This document shows, in pieces, positions 36,517 to 47,289 of a stretch of DNA of 64,000 nt. The stretch spans positions 26,761,001-26,825,000 of the forward strand of contig JBAIAC010000014.1 of the NCBI GenBank assembly GCA_037349315.1. Direction: 5' to 3'. A model generated the notes under the pieces. It made no database searches, was not told the DNA's origin, and saw only the letters and a program-made list of their open reading frames with translations. Origin of the DNA: Chelydra serpentina (taxonomy: Eukaryota > Chordata > Testudines > Chelydridae). The number at the start of each line of letters is the position of its first letter. Positions within the stretch are counted from its first letter, which is position 1. The position numbers and the translations under genes are program-made.

Positions 36517-37133
36517 CAGTAACTCCTCATTTTATGTTGTCCCGGTTAATGTTTGCTTATAACGTTGTTTGGCCATGGGGGCTTGAAACCAGGGTGGGCA
36601 GTCAGGCCCCCTATCAGCTCCCCTCCACCCCCCAGCACCTCCCGCCCGCCGGCGGCCCTGCAGGTGAGCAACTCCCCCCTCCCTGTGCCTCCCGCCTGCA
36701 GCAATCAGCTGTTTCGAGGCATTCAGGAGGCTTGGGGGGAAGGAGCGAGGACGGGGAGAGATGGGGCCTCGGGGGAAGGGGTGGAGTGGGGATGGGCCTA
36801 GGGCAGAGCTGGGGGTTGAGCACCTCCTGGCACTTTGGAAAGAACAGCAAGAGGAGCAGCTGGACGATCCACCCTCTTTCACCCTCTGACTCCACCACCT
36901 TAACCAAGCTTCACGATCATCATTGCTGAGTACAGTATTAAATTGTTTTATTTAAAACCTATACTGTATATGTATATGTCTTTTGTCTGGTGAAAAATAT
37001 TTCCCTGGAACCTTCCTCCCCCCCGCCCCCATTTACATTAATTCTTATGGGGAAATTGGATTTGCTTAACATCATTTCGCTTAAAGTTGTATTTTTCAAG
37101 AACATAACTACAACGTTAAGCGAGGAGTTACTG
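36517..37133. mobile_element. 617-bp Tigger-like element, TA target duplication
   Basis: The ends are CAGTAACTCCTCATTTTATG and, inward from the right, CAGTAACTCCTCGCTTAACG. TA lies at 36515-36516 and 37134-37135. The interior (36580-36870) is GC-rich, and open frames there on both strands reflect base bias. It has no transposase remnant that I can see. Confidence 0.88.
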
Positions 37134-38363
37134 TATAATAAATCCTGAAGCTTTACCAAAAAAAAGAGCCTTATTTCAGGGCTTCAGTGCCTCTCTTCGA
37201 TTTAATGCTGACAATTGTGAGCAGCAAGTGGTTTTCATGACCATGAAGCTGAGGCACGCTGCAACATTTTTAGTACCATTCCAAAGATGAGCTTAGTTTG
37301 GGGGTTTCTTTATAGCTTTATTGTAAATTTTACTTCAGTTTGAAACCTAACACAAAACTGAACAGCAGTCATCCCAGTATTGGTATCTGGCAACAGCACA
37401 GAAAAATACCTTCAGCCCCAGTACTCAGAAAGGACTTAACTCTTCCAAGGTCTCATTCTAACGAATCACCAGTTCAGGCAGACTAGTATTTCAAGATCAC
37501 TTTATTCAACCTGCTGTAATAGATAATATTTTTGGTTGTACCATCTTATAATAGTTGTCTGACAACTAATTTAAGGCCAGATTTAATTTAAAAACTCCAT
37601 GAGTCTTCTGCTACTGTGGAAACAAACGCAAGACTACATAGGTTAATTTGGATGGCTTTTACAAGTTTCCATAGTACAGAAACCAGCAGGTTTTTAGTGA
37701 ATATGTATTTTTTAAAAAATCTATCAGAGATCTGGAGTGAGATTATATCTTTTCCCAATAATTAATGTGAAGTTTGATGGTCAGAAGCTATGAACATTTT
37801 CAAGAATTCAAAACCTTGATCTACAGAAGTTTAGAAATTGCTAATGCATAAATCTGATTTTCTTGATTAAAGAGTTGGTGGGATTTTAAATATGGGATTT
37901 TAAAAGTTACCAATTAGTACTGTGGGGAACATGAATAATTGTGAAGTTTTTCAAGGAAATCAGTACACATTACTATCTTTGAACCTACCAAAACTGAAAG
38001 TCTTTCTGTATCCTTTAATTAAAAGTATTTTATCTCTGTCTCTTTTGTAGGTAATTCTCTTTAGAAGGACAAAATTAAACTTGAAACATTTAAATACCAA
38101 TACAAAACACTTCAAAAAACTGTTCCAGATTCAGATAGTACTATATATAGCGATACTACGGCAGCTGCAATCATGATCAAACAATGCAGATGTTGAAGGA
38201 AACATTGCTAGTCTCTAAAATGTAAAAGACAACTGTTTTCCCTCTTTTTGGAAAAAAAATTAAGGATTCAGCTTAAAAGTGCATATTTTAGCAACAATAT
38301 TTCCACTATACAGAATCTAAAATAGATGTAGTAAAGTCATTCAGCAAAATAAATCTTCCTCAC

Positions 38364-38442
38364 CTTTCTCTCTAAGATTACGGAAAAGTTTTGATGATCC
38401 TTTCCAAACCGGTGGTGTCTCTATAAGTATCTGATTCAATTC
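38364..38442 (-). CDS. MICU3: MICU3 internal exon (ELNQ to REKG)
   Basis: The exon encodes 26 codons plus one base, starting ELNQILIETPPVWKG and running through SSKLFRNLREK. It leaves a G that pairs with the GT opening the next exon to make Gly. The block ETPPVWKGSSKLFRNL is a hallmark of MICU3; MICU2 is quite different here. The acceptor reads ttcttcag after a T-rich tract (38443-38450) and the donor is gtgagg (38358-38363). The segment lies in the helical core before the first EF-hand, which in MICU proteins supports dimer packing. Length (79 bp) and phases are consistent with both neighbours. Confidence 0.95.
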
Positions 38443-38609
38443 CTGAAGAAAAAAACCCCACAAAGTAGTTGGTAAAGTCATTATCAGATTAAATAGTGAA
38501 ATATAAGAAACCAAGACCAGAGACAAGTAATTTTACACAAACTTCCTTTTTAACTTAACTCCCAGTGTATGGCAGCTGTAAGTGGAAAAATTTTAGCTTA
38601 CAAAAGCAC

Positions 38610-38725
38610 ATGGGCCCTGATCCGGCAAACGCTTAAACACAGCGTAAGGTTTGCTCATGTAAGTAGTCCTGATACCAGGCTCCTGAGCAAATCTGTATTC
38701 ATACTTAACAGTTTGTAGGAGTAGG
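38610..38725. repeat. Half of a palindromic 'gggccctgatcc' repeat
   Basis: The segment gggccctgatccggcaaacg ... taagtagtcctga belongs to a family whose full copies fold back on themselves. Related short pieces occur near 38814-38890 and 59732-59805. Confidence 0.5.
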
Positions 38726-39904
38726 GTCTTATATGTAACTCAGTACACCTTATGCATGACTGAACTTTTCAATTTGTTGCTACAACTCATTCATTAACGT
38801 ATTTTTATTGGGGTACTGATCCATAGCCATTGAAGTCAATGGAAAGACTCCATTACTTCAATGGGCTTTGATTCAGACCCCAAATTTGGTTGCATTGCTT
38901 TTATGATGTCTAACTTCCATTACACCAAAACAAATTTCACACTAGAAACCTGATCATGGGCTTCTTCAGGCTTACGAGTCATTAAGCACCCTGCAGGGAT
39001 ACCAGGATACATTCTACTCTCAATTACACCAATGAAAAGTGCAAATCAAACTGCAGTAATTCCAATAAAGTCAATCGACATGATACAGTTTAACACCAGT
39101 ATCAATAAGAGCAGAATTTTGTCAGCTCAGCACCCTCAACTTCTGCTGAGTTTCACAGGAGTTGAGGATGCTCAGCACTCTCAAGAGGCATTCCCACACC
39201 TTGCAGGAATGGGTCACATGAGTTTTACACATCCAGTCAGGGAGAAGAAACATATTATGGAACCTTCATATCCATAACATTTAGATTTTCAAATCATCAC
39301 TACAAGCTGCTGGTAAATAATCTACAGAACAATAATTATTTGCAGAAATAATTTCAGATAAATCTGTTAAAATCATGATTTGTCCAGGGACAATGCATAA
39401 ACAGAAAGTGCTACAATTTGTCAAATGGTTTTCTAAAAATTATATGCTTAGCTGCACTCCTGGTAATCTGGTTAATTACTATATTAAAACAAATTTCAGA
39501 TTTCTGATTTTGGATTATTAATAATTAACAACAAATTAAAATTTAAGTGAGAACAGATTTTACTGTAGTCTGACTGCTGTAGAGTAAACAATCAAAGTGT
39601 AGAATTTATATTATTTATTGAAGGCAATCCACTTGGAGAGATACACATGATAAGGTAACCAAACTAAAAATCCTGCCTGGGAACATTGTACAAAAATAAA
39701 AAAGCTTGTTACTTTTAGATCTGGTGCCATTTCTTCCTAATAAAAGGCTCAGTCATGCAACTGGGTCTACATGGGTGCAGAAGTCTGCATAAATAGATCC
39801 ACTGGGAGGATCAGAGCACGAACTTCACTTCAGATTAGCCAGAAGCATAACGGAAGCCAAACAAACAAACAAAAGGCAAATCGTTATATTTTGAGATTTA
39901 CAAA

Positions 39905-40040
39905 GTGTAGTCGCAGGGTATTGGAGAGACAAGGTGGGTGAGGTAATGTCTTTTATTGGGCCAACTTCTGTTGGTGAAAGCGACAAGCTTTCTTTGGGCC
40001 AATAAAAGATATTACCATCCACCCTGTCTCTCTGAGATTT
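39905..40040. repeat. Small fold-back of a 'gagagacaaggtgggtgaggtaat' repeat
   Basis: The left arm (about 39920-39965, gagagacaaggtgggtgagg) and right arm (about 39997-40035, ggccaataaaagatattacc ... accctgtctctct) are inverted and nearly pair. The same repeat is present in reverse at 61245-61385. Confidence 0.6.
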
Positions 40041-40084
40041 AGAGTTAGTTACAATTGTCAACATATATTTGAGGGATGTGATAC

Positions 40085-41118
40085 ATAGTGGGATTGAAAA
40101 ATGATGTAGAGTTAAAGGCCAAAAGGAACCACAAGATCATCTTGTCTGACATCCTGTATATCACAAGCCACCAACACACTAAACACAACATCCAAAAGTA
40201 GACCAAAGTATTACAGCCCAGGAGACTAAACTATTATGTGCCACAGGCAGAGAATAGCAGGACTGAGGTGCACCAATGCCTAAGGCTCCTGCAAAGGTAG
40301 GGAAATGATTAAGTATGATATACCCAGCAAGAGACTGTCAGACTGCAGAGCATGGTGAAAAAAAACCTAGGCCACTGCCAATTTGACCTAGGGAAAAATG
40401 CCATATGTGGTGTTAGGAAGGAAATCAGTTAGATCCTGAGCATGTGAGCAAGAACCAGTCAGATAAGCACCTGAGACAGAAAATGCCGAGTGCCAACTTA
40501 AAGCACCACCCCATCCTATCCACTGTCTCATCTCCAGCTGTGGCCATCTTGATGCTTCAGGGGAAACAAGCAAAAAAATTATATTGGGGGAGATCCCTTC
40601 CTAATCCCTGCAGGAGACTGGCAGAAGCCCTGAAGCATGAGATTTTAGGAACATAAGAAAAACCAGAAGGTACCCCCCCAGGATGCCAAGCCCAGACCCC
40701 ACAATCACAAGCAACCTCATCACACAATCTGACTCATATAGTTATCCAGCTCTCTCTCAAAACGAATTAAGTTGTTTACTCCCACAACTCCTATTGGGAG
40801 GCTGTTCCAGAATCTCACTCATCTGATGGCTAGAAACCTTCTAATTTCCAGCCTGAATTTGTTCAGAGATAGCTTATACCAATTTGTTCTTGTGCCAACA
40901 TTGTCCATTAGCTTAAATAGTTTTTTTCCCTCCCTGGTGTCTAGAAAGCAATCATAATCTCCCTCAGTCTTTGTTTTGCTAGGCTAAACCATCCAAGCAA
41001 TTTTAGTCTTCTCTTCTAAAATGAACTCTTAATTCCAGTCATCACCCTAGTAGCCCTTTTTTGTACCTGTTCCAATCTGAATTCCTCATTCTCAGACATG
41101 GGTGACTAGAATTACACA
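40085..41118 (-). mobile_element. CR1-type LINE 3' region, antisense
   Basis: The segment aaggaaccacaagatcatct near the start is the reversed CR1 tail. Further in, ccaacttaa...ggaggctgttccagaatctc and ccctagtagcccttttttgt are the reversed final part of CR1 ORF2. Heavily mutated, without long frames. Confidence 0.6.
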
Positions 41119-41121
41119 CAA

Positions 41122-41690
41122 AAAAGAATGAGGAGTACTTGTGGCACCTTAGAGACTAACAAATTTATTTGGGCATAAGCTTTCATGGGCTAAAACCCAC
41201 TTCATCAGATGCATGGAGTGGAAGATACAATAGGAAGATACATACACATATACATAGAGAACATGAAAAGATGGGGGTGCCATACCAACTCTAAGAGACA
41301 AATCAATTAAGATGGGCTATTATCAGCAGGAGAAAAAAACTTGTGTAGTGATAATCAGGATGGCCCATTTCAAACAGTTGACAAAAAGATGTGAGTAACA
41401 GTAGGGGGAAACTTAGCATGGGGAAATAGTTTTCAGTTTGTGTAATGACCCAGCAACTCCCAGCCTTTTCAAGCCTAATTTAATGGTATCCAGTTTGCAA
41501 ATTAATTCCAGTTCTGCGGTTTCTTGTTGGAGTCTGTTGAAGAATTGCCACTTTTAAGTCTGTTATTGAGTGACCAGAGAAACTGAAGTGTTCTCCTACT
41601 TGTTTTTGAATGTTATGATTCCTGATGTCAGATTAGTGTCCATTTATTCTTTTGCGTGGAGACTGTCCGGTTTGGCCATTGTACATTGTA
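41122..41690 (-). mobile_element. Penelope-like fragment with GIY-YIG-type coding end
   Basis: On the minus strand, HFSFSGHSITDLKVAIL (about 41560-41610) is followed after a +1 shift by ELELICKLDTIKLGLKRLG (about 41465-41520). The pattern of a His, then a charged RE/EL-x-x-I-x-KLDT and GLN-like end resembles the C-terminal part of the endonuclease of Penelope-like retroelements. The tail ttagtctctaaggtgccaca (reversed at 41143-41162) follows. Assignment is an inference from motif shape. Confidence 0.5.
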
Positions 41691-42104
41691 CTACTATTGG
41701 AATGGTGAGTACCTGTATACTATTTTATACTTTATTCATTTTATTGTATTCTTTGAAAACACTGGTCTAAAATTTTTAAGTCGTCGTCTGCTTCAGAGAT
41801 AAAATGTGCTATTTAGTATGTATTTTGATGTGCTGAATTCAAATATGACAATTAAAACAACTGATTGGCTACTGTTTCTAAGATATTTAAGTTTTTACAT
41901 TTTATGTCTATGTATATTGTGTAGATAGTAGAGTTTTAATAATAAATTGTAAACCTAGGTCTTTTCATGCGTTTATGGTTGCTTTACATGATACTATTTC
42001 ACCTGTCCTCTTTATGTAACACTTTAAAAATCAGCAAAGGGGTTCTATAAATAAAATGTATTAGGAAACAAAAGGCAAAAAACTATTATGTACATAGTTT
42101 AGTC

Positions 42105-43799
42105 CTATTCAGTGTCTACTCGGCGCTTCTTGGCTTGTCTCTTGTATTCATTAAATGGAGCATCTCTTGTCACTGTCCAGCAATAGTCTGCAAGCATTGA
42201 TGGGCTCCATTTGCCCTGATAGCGTTTCTCCATTGTTGCAATGTCCTGGTGAAATCGCTCGCCGTCCTCGTCGCTCGCTGCTCCGCAGTTCGGTGGAAAA
42301 AAATCTAGATGAGAGTGCAAAAAATGTATCTTTAGTGACATGTTGCAACCAAGGCTTTTGTATGCCTTGAGGAGGTTTTCCACCAACAACCTGTAGTTGT
42401 CCGCCTTGTTGTTTCCGAGAAAATGTATTGCCACTAACTGGAAGGCTTTCCATGCCTTTTCTTCCTTTCCACGCAGTGCATGGTCAAATGCATCATTTCG
42501 AAGAAGTTCACGAATCTCAGGACCAACAAAGACACCTTCCTTTATCTTAGCTTCACTTAACCTTGGAAATTTTCCACGGAGGTACTTGAAAGCTGCTTGT
42601 GTTTTGTCAATGGCCTTGACAAAGTTCTTCATCAGACCCAGCTTGATGCGTAAGGGTGGTAACAAAATCTTCCTTGATTCAACAAGTGGTGGATGCTGAA
42701 CACTTTTCCTCCCAGGCTCCAATGACTGTCGGAGTGGCCAATCTTTCTTGATGTAGTGGGAAACTCTTGCACGACTATCCCATTCGCAGAGAAAACAGCA
42801 GTACTTTGTGTATCCAGTCTGCAGACCAAGCAAGAGAGCAACAACCTTCAAATCGCCACAAAGCTGCCACTGATGTTGGTCATAGTTTATGCACCTCAAA
42901 AGTTGTTTCCTGTTGTCATAGGTTTCCTTCCTATGGACTGCATGACCAACTGGAATTGATGGCAAAACATTGCCATTATGCAGTAAAACAGCTTTAAGAC
43001 TTGTCTTCAATGAATCAATGAACAGTCTCCACTCATCTGGATCGTGAACGATGTTGAGGGCTGCCATCACACCATCGATGTTGTTGCAGGCTACAAGATC
43101 ACCTTCCATGAAGAAGAATGGGACAAGATCCTTTTGACGGTCACGGAACATGGAAACCCTAACATCACCTGCCAGGAGATTCCACTGCTGTAGTCTGGAG
43201 CCCAAAAGCTCTGCCTTACTCTTGGGTAGTTCCAAATCCCTCACAAGGTCATTCAGTTTACCTTGTGTTATGAGGTGTGGTTCAGAGGAGGAGGATGGGA
43301 GAAAATGTGGGTCCTGTGACATTGATGGTTCAGGACCAGAAGTTTCATCCTCTTCCTCTTCCTCGTCTGACTCAAGTGAGAATGATTCTGGTGCATCAGG
43401 AACCGGCAGTCCTTCTCCGGGGGGTACTGGGCGTATAGCTGATGGAATGTTTGGATAATGCACAGTCCACTTTTTCTTCTTTGACACACCTTTCCCAACT
43501 GGAGGCACCATGCAGAAGTAACAATTGCTGGTATGATCTGTTGGCTCTCTCCAAATCATTGGCACTGCAAAAGGCATAGATTTCCTTTTCCTGTTCAACC
43601 ACTGGCGAAGATTTGTTGCACAAGTGTTGCAGCATATGTGTGGGGCCCACCTCTTGTCCTGATCTCCAATTTTGCAGCCAAAAGAAAGGTGATAGGCTTT
43701 CTTAACCATAGCGGTTATACTGCGCTTTTGGGATGCAAAAGTCACTTCACCACAAACATAGCAGAAGTTATCTGCACTGTTCACACAAGTACGAGGCAT
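42105..43799 (-). CDS. Intact transposase-like protein, 564 aa
   Basis: An uninterrupted frame of 564 codons from ATG (43797-43799) to TAG (42105-42107), the only large gene of the element. The N-terminus is cysteine-rich: C13-x2-C16, H37 and C42, H54, C56/C57-x2-C60, then H89-x3-C93-x2-C96. This looks like one or two zinc-binding modules, the first resembling a ZAD-type finger. A low-complexity acidic and Ser/Pro linker follows (about 140-180). The rest is the conserved core: GDLKVVALLLGLQTGY, a CCFLC motif near 335, LLPPLRIKLGLMKNF near 385, and near the C-terminus SDEDGERFHQDI with YQGKWSPSMLADYCW. Similar uncharacterised proteins are repeated in many animal genomes. A transposase role is inferred from its position inside an element with ends and target duplications; I could not assign the catalytic acidic triad. 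Confidence 0.85.
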   Translation of the reverse strand: MPRTCVNSADNFCYVCGEVTFASQKRSITAMVKKAYHLSFGCKIGDQDKRWAPHICCNTCATNLRQWLNRKRKSMPFAVPMIWREPTDHTSNCYFCMVPPVGKGVSKKKKWTVHYPNIPSAIRPVPPGEGLPVPDAPESFSLESDEEEEEDETSGPEPSMSQDPHFLPSSSSEPHLITQGKLNDLVRDLELPKSKAELLGSRLQQWNLLAGDVRVSMFRDRQKDLVPFFFMEGDLVACNNIDGVMAALNIVHDPDEWRLFIDSLKTSLKAVLLHNGNVLPSIPVGHAVHRKETYDNRKQLLRCINYDQHQWQLCGDLKVVALLLGLQTGYTKYCCFLCEWDSRARVSHYIKKDWPLRQSLEPGRKSVQHPPLVESRKILLPPLRIKLGLMKNFVKAIDKTQAAFKYLRGKFPRLSEAKIKEGVFVGPEIRELLRNDAFDHALRGKEEKAWKAFQLVAIHFLGNNKADNYRLLVENLLKAYKSLGCNMSLKIHFLHSHLDFFPPNCGAASDEDGERFHQDIATMEKRYQGKWSPSMLADYCWTVTRDAPFNEYKRQAKKRRVDTE

Positions 43800-44130
43800 C
43801 TCTGCTCACTTTGGCTAAACAGAAATGTGTCCCTTTGCAAAATCAAACACTGACAAATAAGAGAGCATGACACTGTATGATTTCTAGAGCTGATATAGGG
43901 CAATTTGTTCAGCAGAGTGATGTAAGCTTCCTTATGATTGCATCACCCGTGACTTCTAGGAATAACATGATGCAATTCATATCATGTATGACGCAATACC
44001 AGCTTCAGATTGCATCATTCATTGTTTTGCCTAAAAAGCAAGTACTGTCCAAACCCAGTCATAGATTTATTCATAGATCCAGTCAAAGATGTATTTTAGT
44101 CATTTCTGGTTTAAATTGAGATCCCTTCCC

Positions 44131-44136
44131 TTTATA
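44131..44136 (-). promoter_or_regulatory. Candidate TATA box of the transposon gene
   Basis: On the minus strand this reads TATAAA within gagttataaagggaagg, about 330 bp upstream of the start codon and inside the element. CCAAT-type motifs (ATTGG) lie further upstream. The same site is kept in the other copy at about 3656-3661. Its role is inferred from position only. Confidence 0.35.
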
Positions 44137-44395
44137 ACTCACTTATCCTCTGCCATTCCCAAGTCAAGGGTCGTATATACTGACCCAATAGCATGTCTTG
44201 AAAACTAGAGCCAATCAACAATTTTAAGCATCATTTTCGTTCTTAGTGACCCAGAATTAGTAAAGTTTGACTACATTTATTTCAGAAGCATTTTGGCTGT
44301 AGAGCAGTGAAATTGGTATTCCATTGGTAAGTATAACACTTAGTTAACTGGAATTTTTGACTAGCCAGCACCCTCCATAACATGATCTTAGTCAA

Positions 44396-44801
44396 AGGTC
44401 AATTAATTGCCATCAGTGGTAAATAGGACCAATGGTCAGTGATGGGATGTTACCACAGAGAACTTTTTCCTGGGTGTCTGGCTGGTGAGTCTTGCCCACA
44501 TGCTCAGGGTTCAGCTGATCACCATATTTGGGGTTGGGAAGGAATTTTCCTCCAGGGTAGATTGGCAGAGGCCCTGGAGGTTTTTCACCTTCCTCTGCAG
44601 CATGGGGCACGGGTCACTTGCTGGAGGATTCTCTGCATCTTGAAGTCTTTAAACCATGATTTAAGGACTTCAATAGCTGAGACATAGGTGAGAGAATTAT
44701 TCCAGGAGTGGGTGGGTGAGATGCTGTGGCCTGCATTGTGCAGGAGGTCAGACTAGATGATCATAATGGTCCCTTCTGACCTTAAAGTCTATGAATCTCT
44801 T
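44396..44801 (+). mobile_element. CR1 3' end
   Basis: The segment ggttgggaaggaattttcct, then ccctggaggtttttcacctt and cagactagatgatcataatg, ending ...aaagtctatgaatct, is a typical CR1 tail. It begins shortly after the transposon at 41760-44309. Confidence 0.8.
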
Positions 44802-44814
44802 CCCCCATGCCAGA

Positions 44815-45170
44815 TAACAAAGCTTTTACTGTAGTTTTTGTATACTTGATTCAAAGAAATTCCAAGCCTCCTCCACATTTAAATCCTTGAGCTCTTCAAT
44901 CCAGTTGACTTCTTTAATTAATTACCTTAATTTCCCAGTCTGCTCTTTTGAAATTTAAAAAAAAAAAATTGTTGACAACCTCGTTTCGGTTATCCTTCCA
45001 TTTAATTTAAACTGAATCAATTCATGATCATGGTATCCAAGGTTATTTCCTATAGCTAGGTTTATGATGGCCTCACTACCTACCAAAAACAAGTTTACAA
45101 TTGCATCACCTGTTGTTGGTTCGGTGACTACTTGATGAAGAAAACTCATGATCAGAAATAACTAGGCCCT
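44815..45170 (-). mobile_element. CR1 endonuclease segment, antisense
   Basis: The minus strand encodes MSFLHQVVTEPTTGDAIVNL, then a GYHDHELIQFKL segment, the end of the CR1 apurinic endonuclease (SDHE motif, here HDHE). Possibly the 5' part of a longer diverged CR1 relic reaching about 46200. Confidence 0.7.
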
Positions 45171-46204
45171 ACCAGTATTAGTAGCATTTATTCTTCAATC
45201 TGTAGCCAGAAAGTTTAAGTCTCCAATTATGATACAATTCCTCATAGTATTTCTCTAACCACATTAAAGAGATTTCTATCCATAACCAAATCCAATCCTG
45301 GAAATCCATAAGTAACTGCCCAGCACTGTCCTAATAGAACCTCTTTTGCAATCCTTCCCCAAAGTGATTTTGACCCAAACAGATTCAGTTCTGTCCATAC
45401 TATTTCTTATTTCTTTACAGTTTATGGCATCCTTATACTATCCCACCACCTTATACTACCATATACCACCCCACCACCTTTATGTAGATCACTCGCAAAC
45501 AGCACATACCCTTTAGTTTTGAATGCTATTACACCAGGTATCCACCATGGCTTATATCCGATTTGTTCCTGCACTATTTGTTCCAATTCCTCCATTTTAT
45601 TGCCCAGACTCCAAGCATCTCAGTTGTTTCCCTCAGAACTCACATAGTTTTCTAGCCAAACTAAAAATAGTCCTTTCACTAACTGTATCACCCACCTGAC
45701 TACTACTCCAGTTGATATTTGTACTTTCTTTCTCTTTGCTGACCATACTCTTATCATCTGGTGTTCCTTTATCTCTTACATCTTCATTTAGCTGATTTTC
45801 CTCCTCCTGTGTATTGAAGTCAGGCATGGAGATTACACCAATCTCTTACAGCCTCCTCCCCACATTTTCTAGTTTAAAGTCCTTCTTAACAACTATGCCA
45901 GCCTTGATCCCCAAAAGGTTAATACCCCCAAACACTCTAGTGGGGAGGTCCATCAGGCGAGAATAGTCTTCCTCTGTGAATGCCTTGCAATGGTTGATTA
46001 ACCCCAAACCTTCCTCAGAGCACTAATTCCTGAGCCACTTGTTGATCTTAATTATTCTGCTACACCTTCACTCTCCTTCTGTAGGGTCCAGAAGTATCCC
46101 ACTGAAAGTCATCTGAGCTTCCACTTTGAGCATCTTACCAAGCTTAATATAACTGTCCTGGATCCATTCCAGTGGGAATCTAACAGTAGCATACAGTATC
46201 ATTT

Positions 46205-46410
46205 GGGGGGAGGGATTGCTCAATGGTTTGAGCATTGGCCTACTAAACCCAGGGTTTTGAGTTCAATCCTTAAGGGGGCCATTTACGGATCTGAGGCAAA
46301 AATCTGTCAGGGGAGAGTACTTGGTCCTGCTAGTGAAGGCAGGGGACTGGACTCGATGACCTTTCAAGGTCCTTCCAGTTCTATGAGATAGACATAGCTC
46401 TCTCTATATA
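46205..46410 (+). mobile_element. Turtle-type tRNA-derived SINE (Cry/PolIII-like)
   Basis: An A-box-like gggattgctcaatggtttga and a B-box-like gttttgagttcaatcctt sit in a tRNA-like head (46212-46285). They are followed by a gatctgaggcaaaaatctgt body and a tail gatgacctttcaaggtcctt shared with a LINE tail (compare 55606-55750). This matches the PolIII SINE known from cryptodiran turtles, as I remember it. Confidence 0.75.
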
Positions 46411-47289
46411 TATTCATCCCAATATGCAGCACACTCAATGGATTTTCCCCCACTTTCATCAGGATCCTTTCCAATCTCACATCCACACCTCATATCCTTG
46501 CTCCTGACAGATAATACACTCTTCTGTTCTCTGATTATGGTCTGGTGACAGGCCTGTCGATTCTTCTTAGTGTGGAGTCCCCAGTGACACAGTCTCTTTC
46601 AGGTGTTGGTATAAATCTGTCTTATGTTCTCTCTCACAGTCACCTGTACATCATCCTCATTTTATCTTGGGTTCCACTCCATGTCTATCTCCATTGTCTC
46701 TTCCATCCCTTATGCATAGACTCACTTCTCTTCTTCCGCACTGTCTTCTTTCTGTTTCTCTTCCTCATTCTCCAGTGCAGCAAACTTATTATTCAACTCT
46801 ATTTCACCTCAACTAGCCAGTCTCTTCTTCTGCATTGTCCTTGTGGTCACACTCTTCCATGGATCACCCTCCTCTTCTGGCAGTTCACCCTCCAGGTCCT
46901 TTTGTTCAGCAGTTGTCCGCAAATCTTGAGTTGTCTGTAACACCTTTTCTCCATTATAACTTCAAATCCCTGTCTGAATTCCATCATCGTCTAACCTTGA
47001 ATCCTTTTCTGCCATGAATTCTAACTGGTGGCATTTCATGCATAAGAAGCTTCCATCAGATAACCACTCTAGGATTATGTATGTCCCAGTTTCCACATCC
47101 AACCATCTTCATGTCTTCTCCTCTTCAGATCACTTCTAATGTTGCATCAGTAGTCATCATCTTCTCTTCCTAGTCCCTACTCCTAGAAAAAAAAAAGACA
47201 AAAAACCTCCCACCTACAAACTCCCACAGAAATTCAGCTGTTAGCTGCTCCAGTGTTAACCAATGACTTGCTTTTAAACTAGCAAAATA

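Larger units (their letters stand above)
27913..38363 (-). other. MICU3: MICU3 intron, 10,451 bp
   Basis: Holds a tRNA-like repeat (27990-28760), a palindromic MITE (29782-29967), MIR and L2 relics (31500-31690, 32866-32960, 36000-36165), a relative of the first repeat (33765-34140), a CR1 tail (34595-34985) and a Tigger-like MITE (36517-37133). About 32180-32810 is a GC-richer segment that may be a decayed LTR, but I could not find its ends. The rest is AT-rich intron. Confidence 0.85.
41760..44309 (-). mobile_element. Complete 2.55-kb DNA transposon, CACTA-like termini
   Basis: The element is 2,550 bp. The left end begins CACTGGTCTAAAATT and the right end, read inward, begins CACTGCTCTACAGCC, so the inverted ends are short (about 10-12 bp) and imperfect. 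It is flanked by a 3-bp duplication AAA (41757-41759 and 44310-44312). The ends were set by comparison with the copy at 1291, whose flanks differ. CACTG ends with 3-bp duplications suit the CACTA/Mirage/Chapaev assemblage (EnSpm or Chapaev3 type); the exact superfamily is an inference. One gene fills the middle on the minus strand. A TATA-like box (44131-44136) lies about 330 bp before its start codon. The gene runs in the same direction as MICU3, so MICU3 pre-mRNA contains it in sense. Confidence 0.92.

Noticed and set aside
36504..36929. 141-codon plus-strand and 116-codon minus-strand open frames
   Set aside because: Both fall within the GC-rich interior of the Tigger-like MITE and are not related to a transposase.
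42105..43799. Host protein-coding gene
   Set aside because: The gene is bounded by inverted ends and a target duplication, and a near copy is inserted inside a CR1, so it belongs to a mobile element.
46212..46285. tRNA gene
   Set aside because: The A and B boxes are those of a SINE head; the sequence cannot form a complete cloverleaf and is followed by a LINE-like tail.
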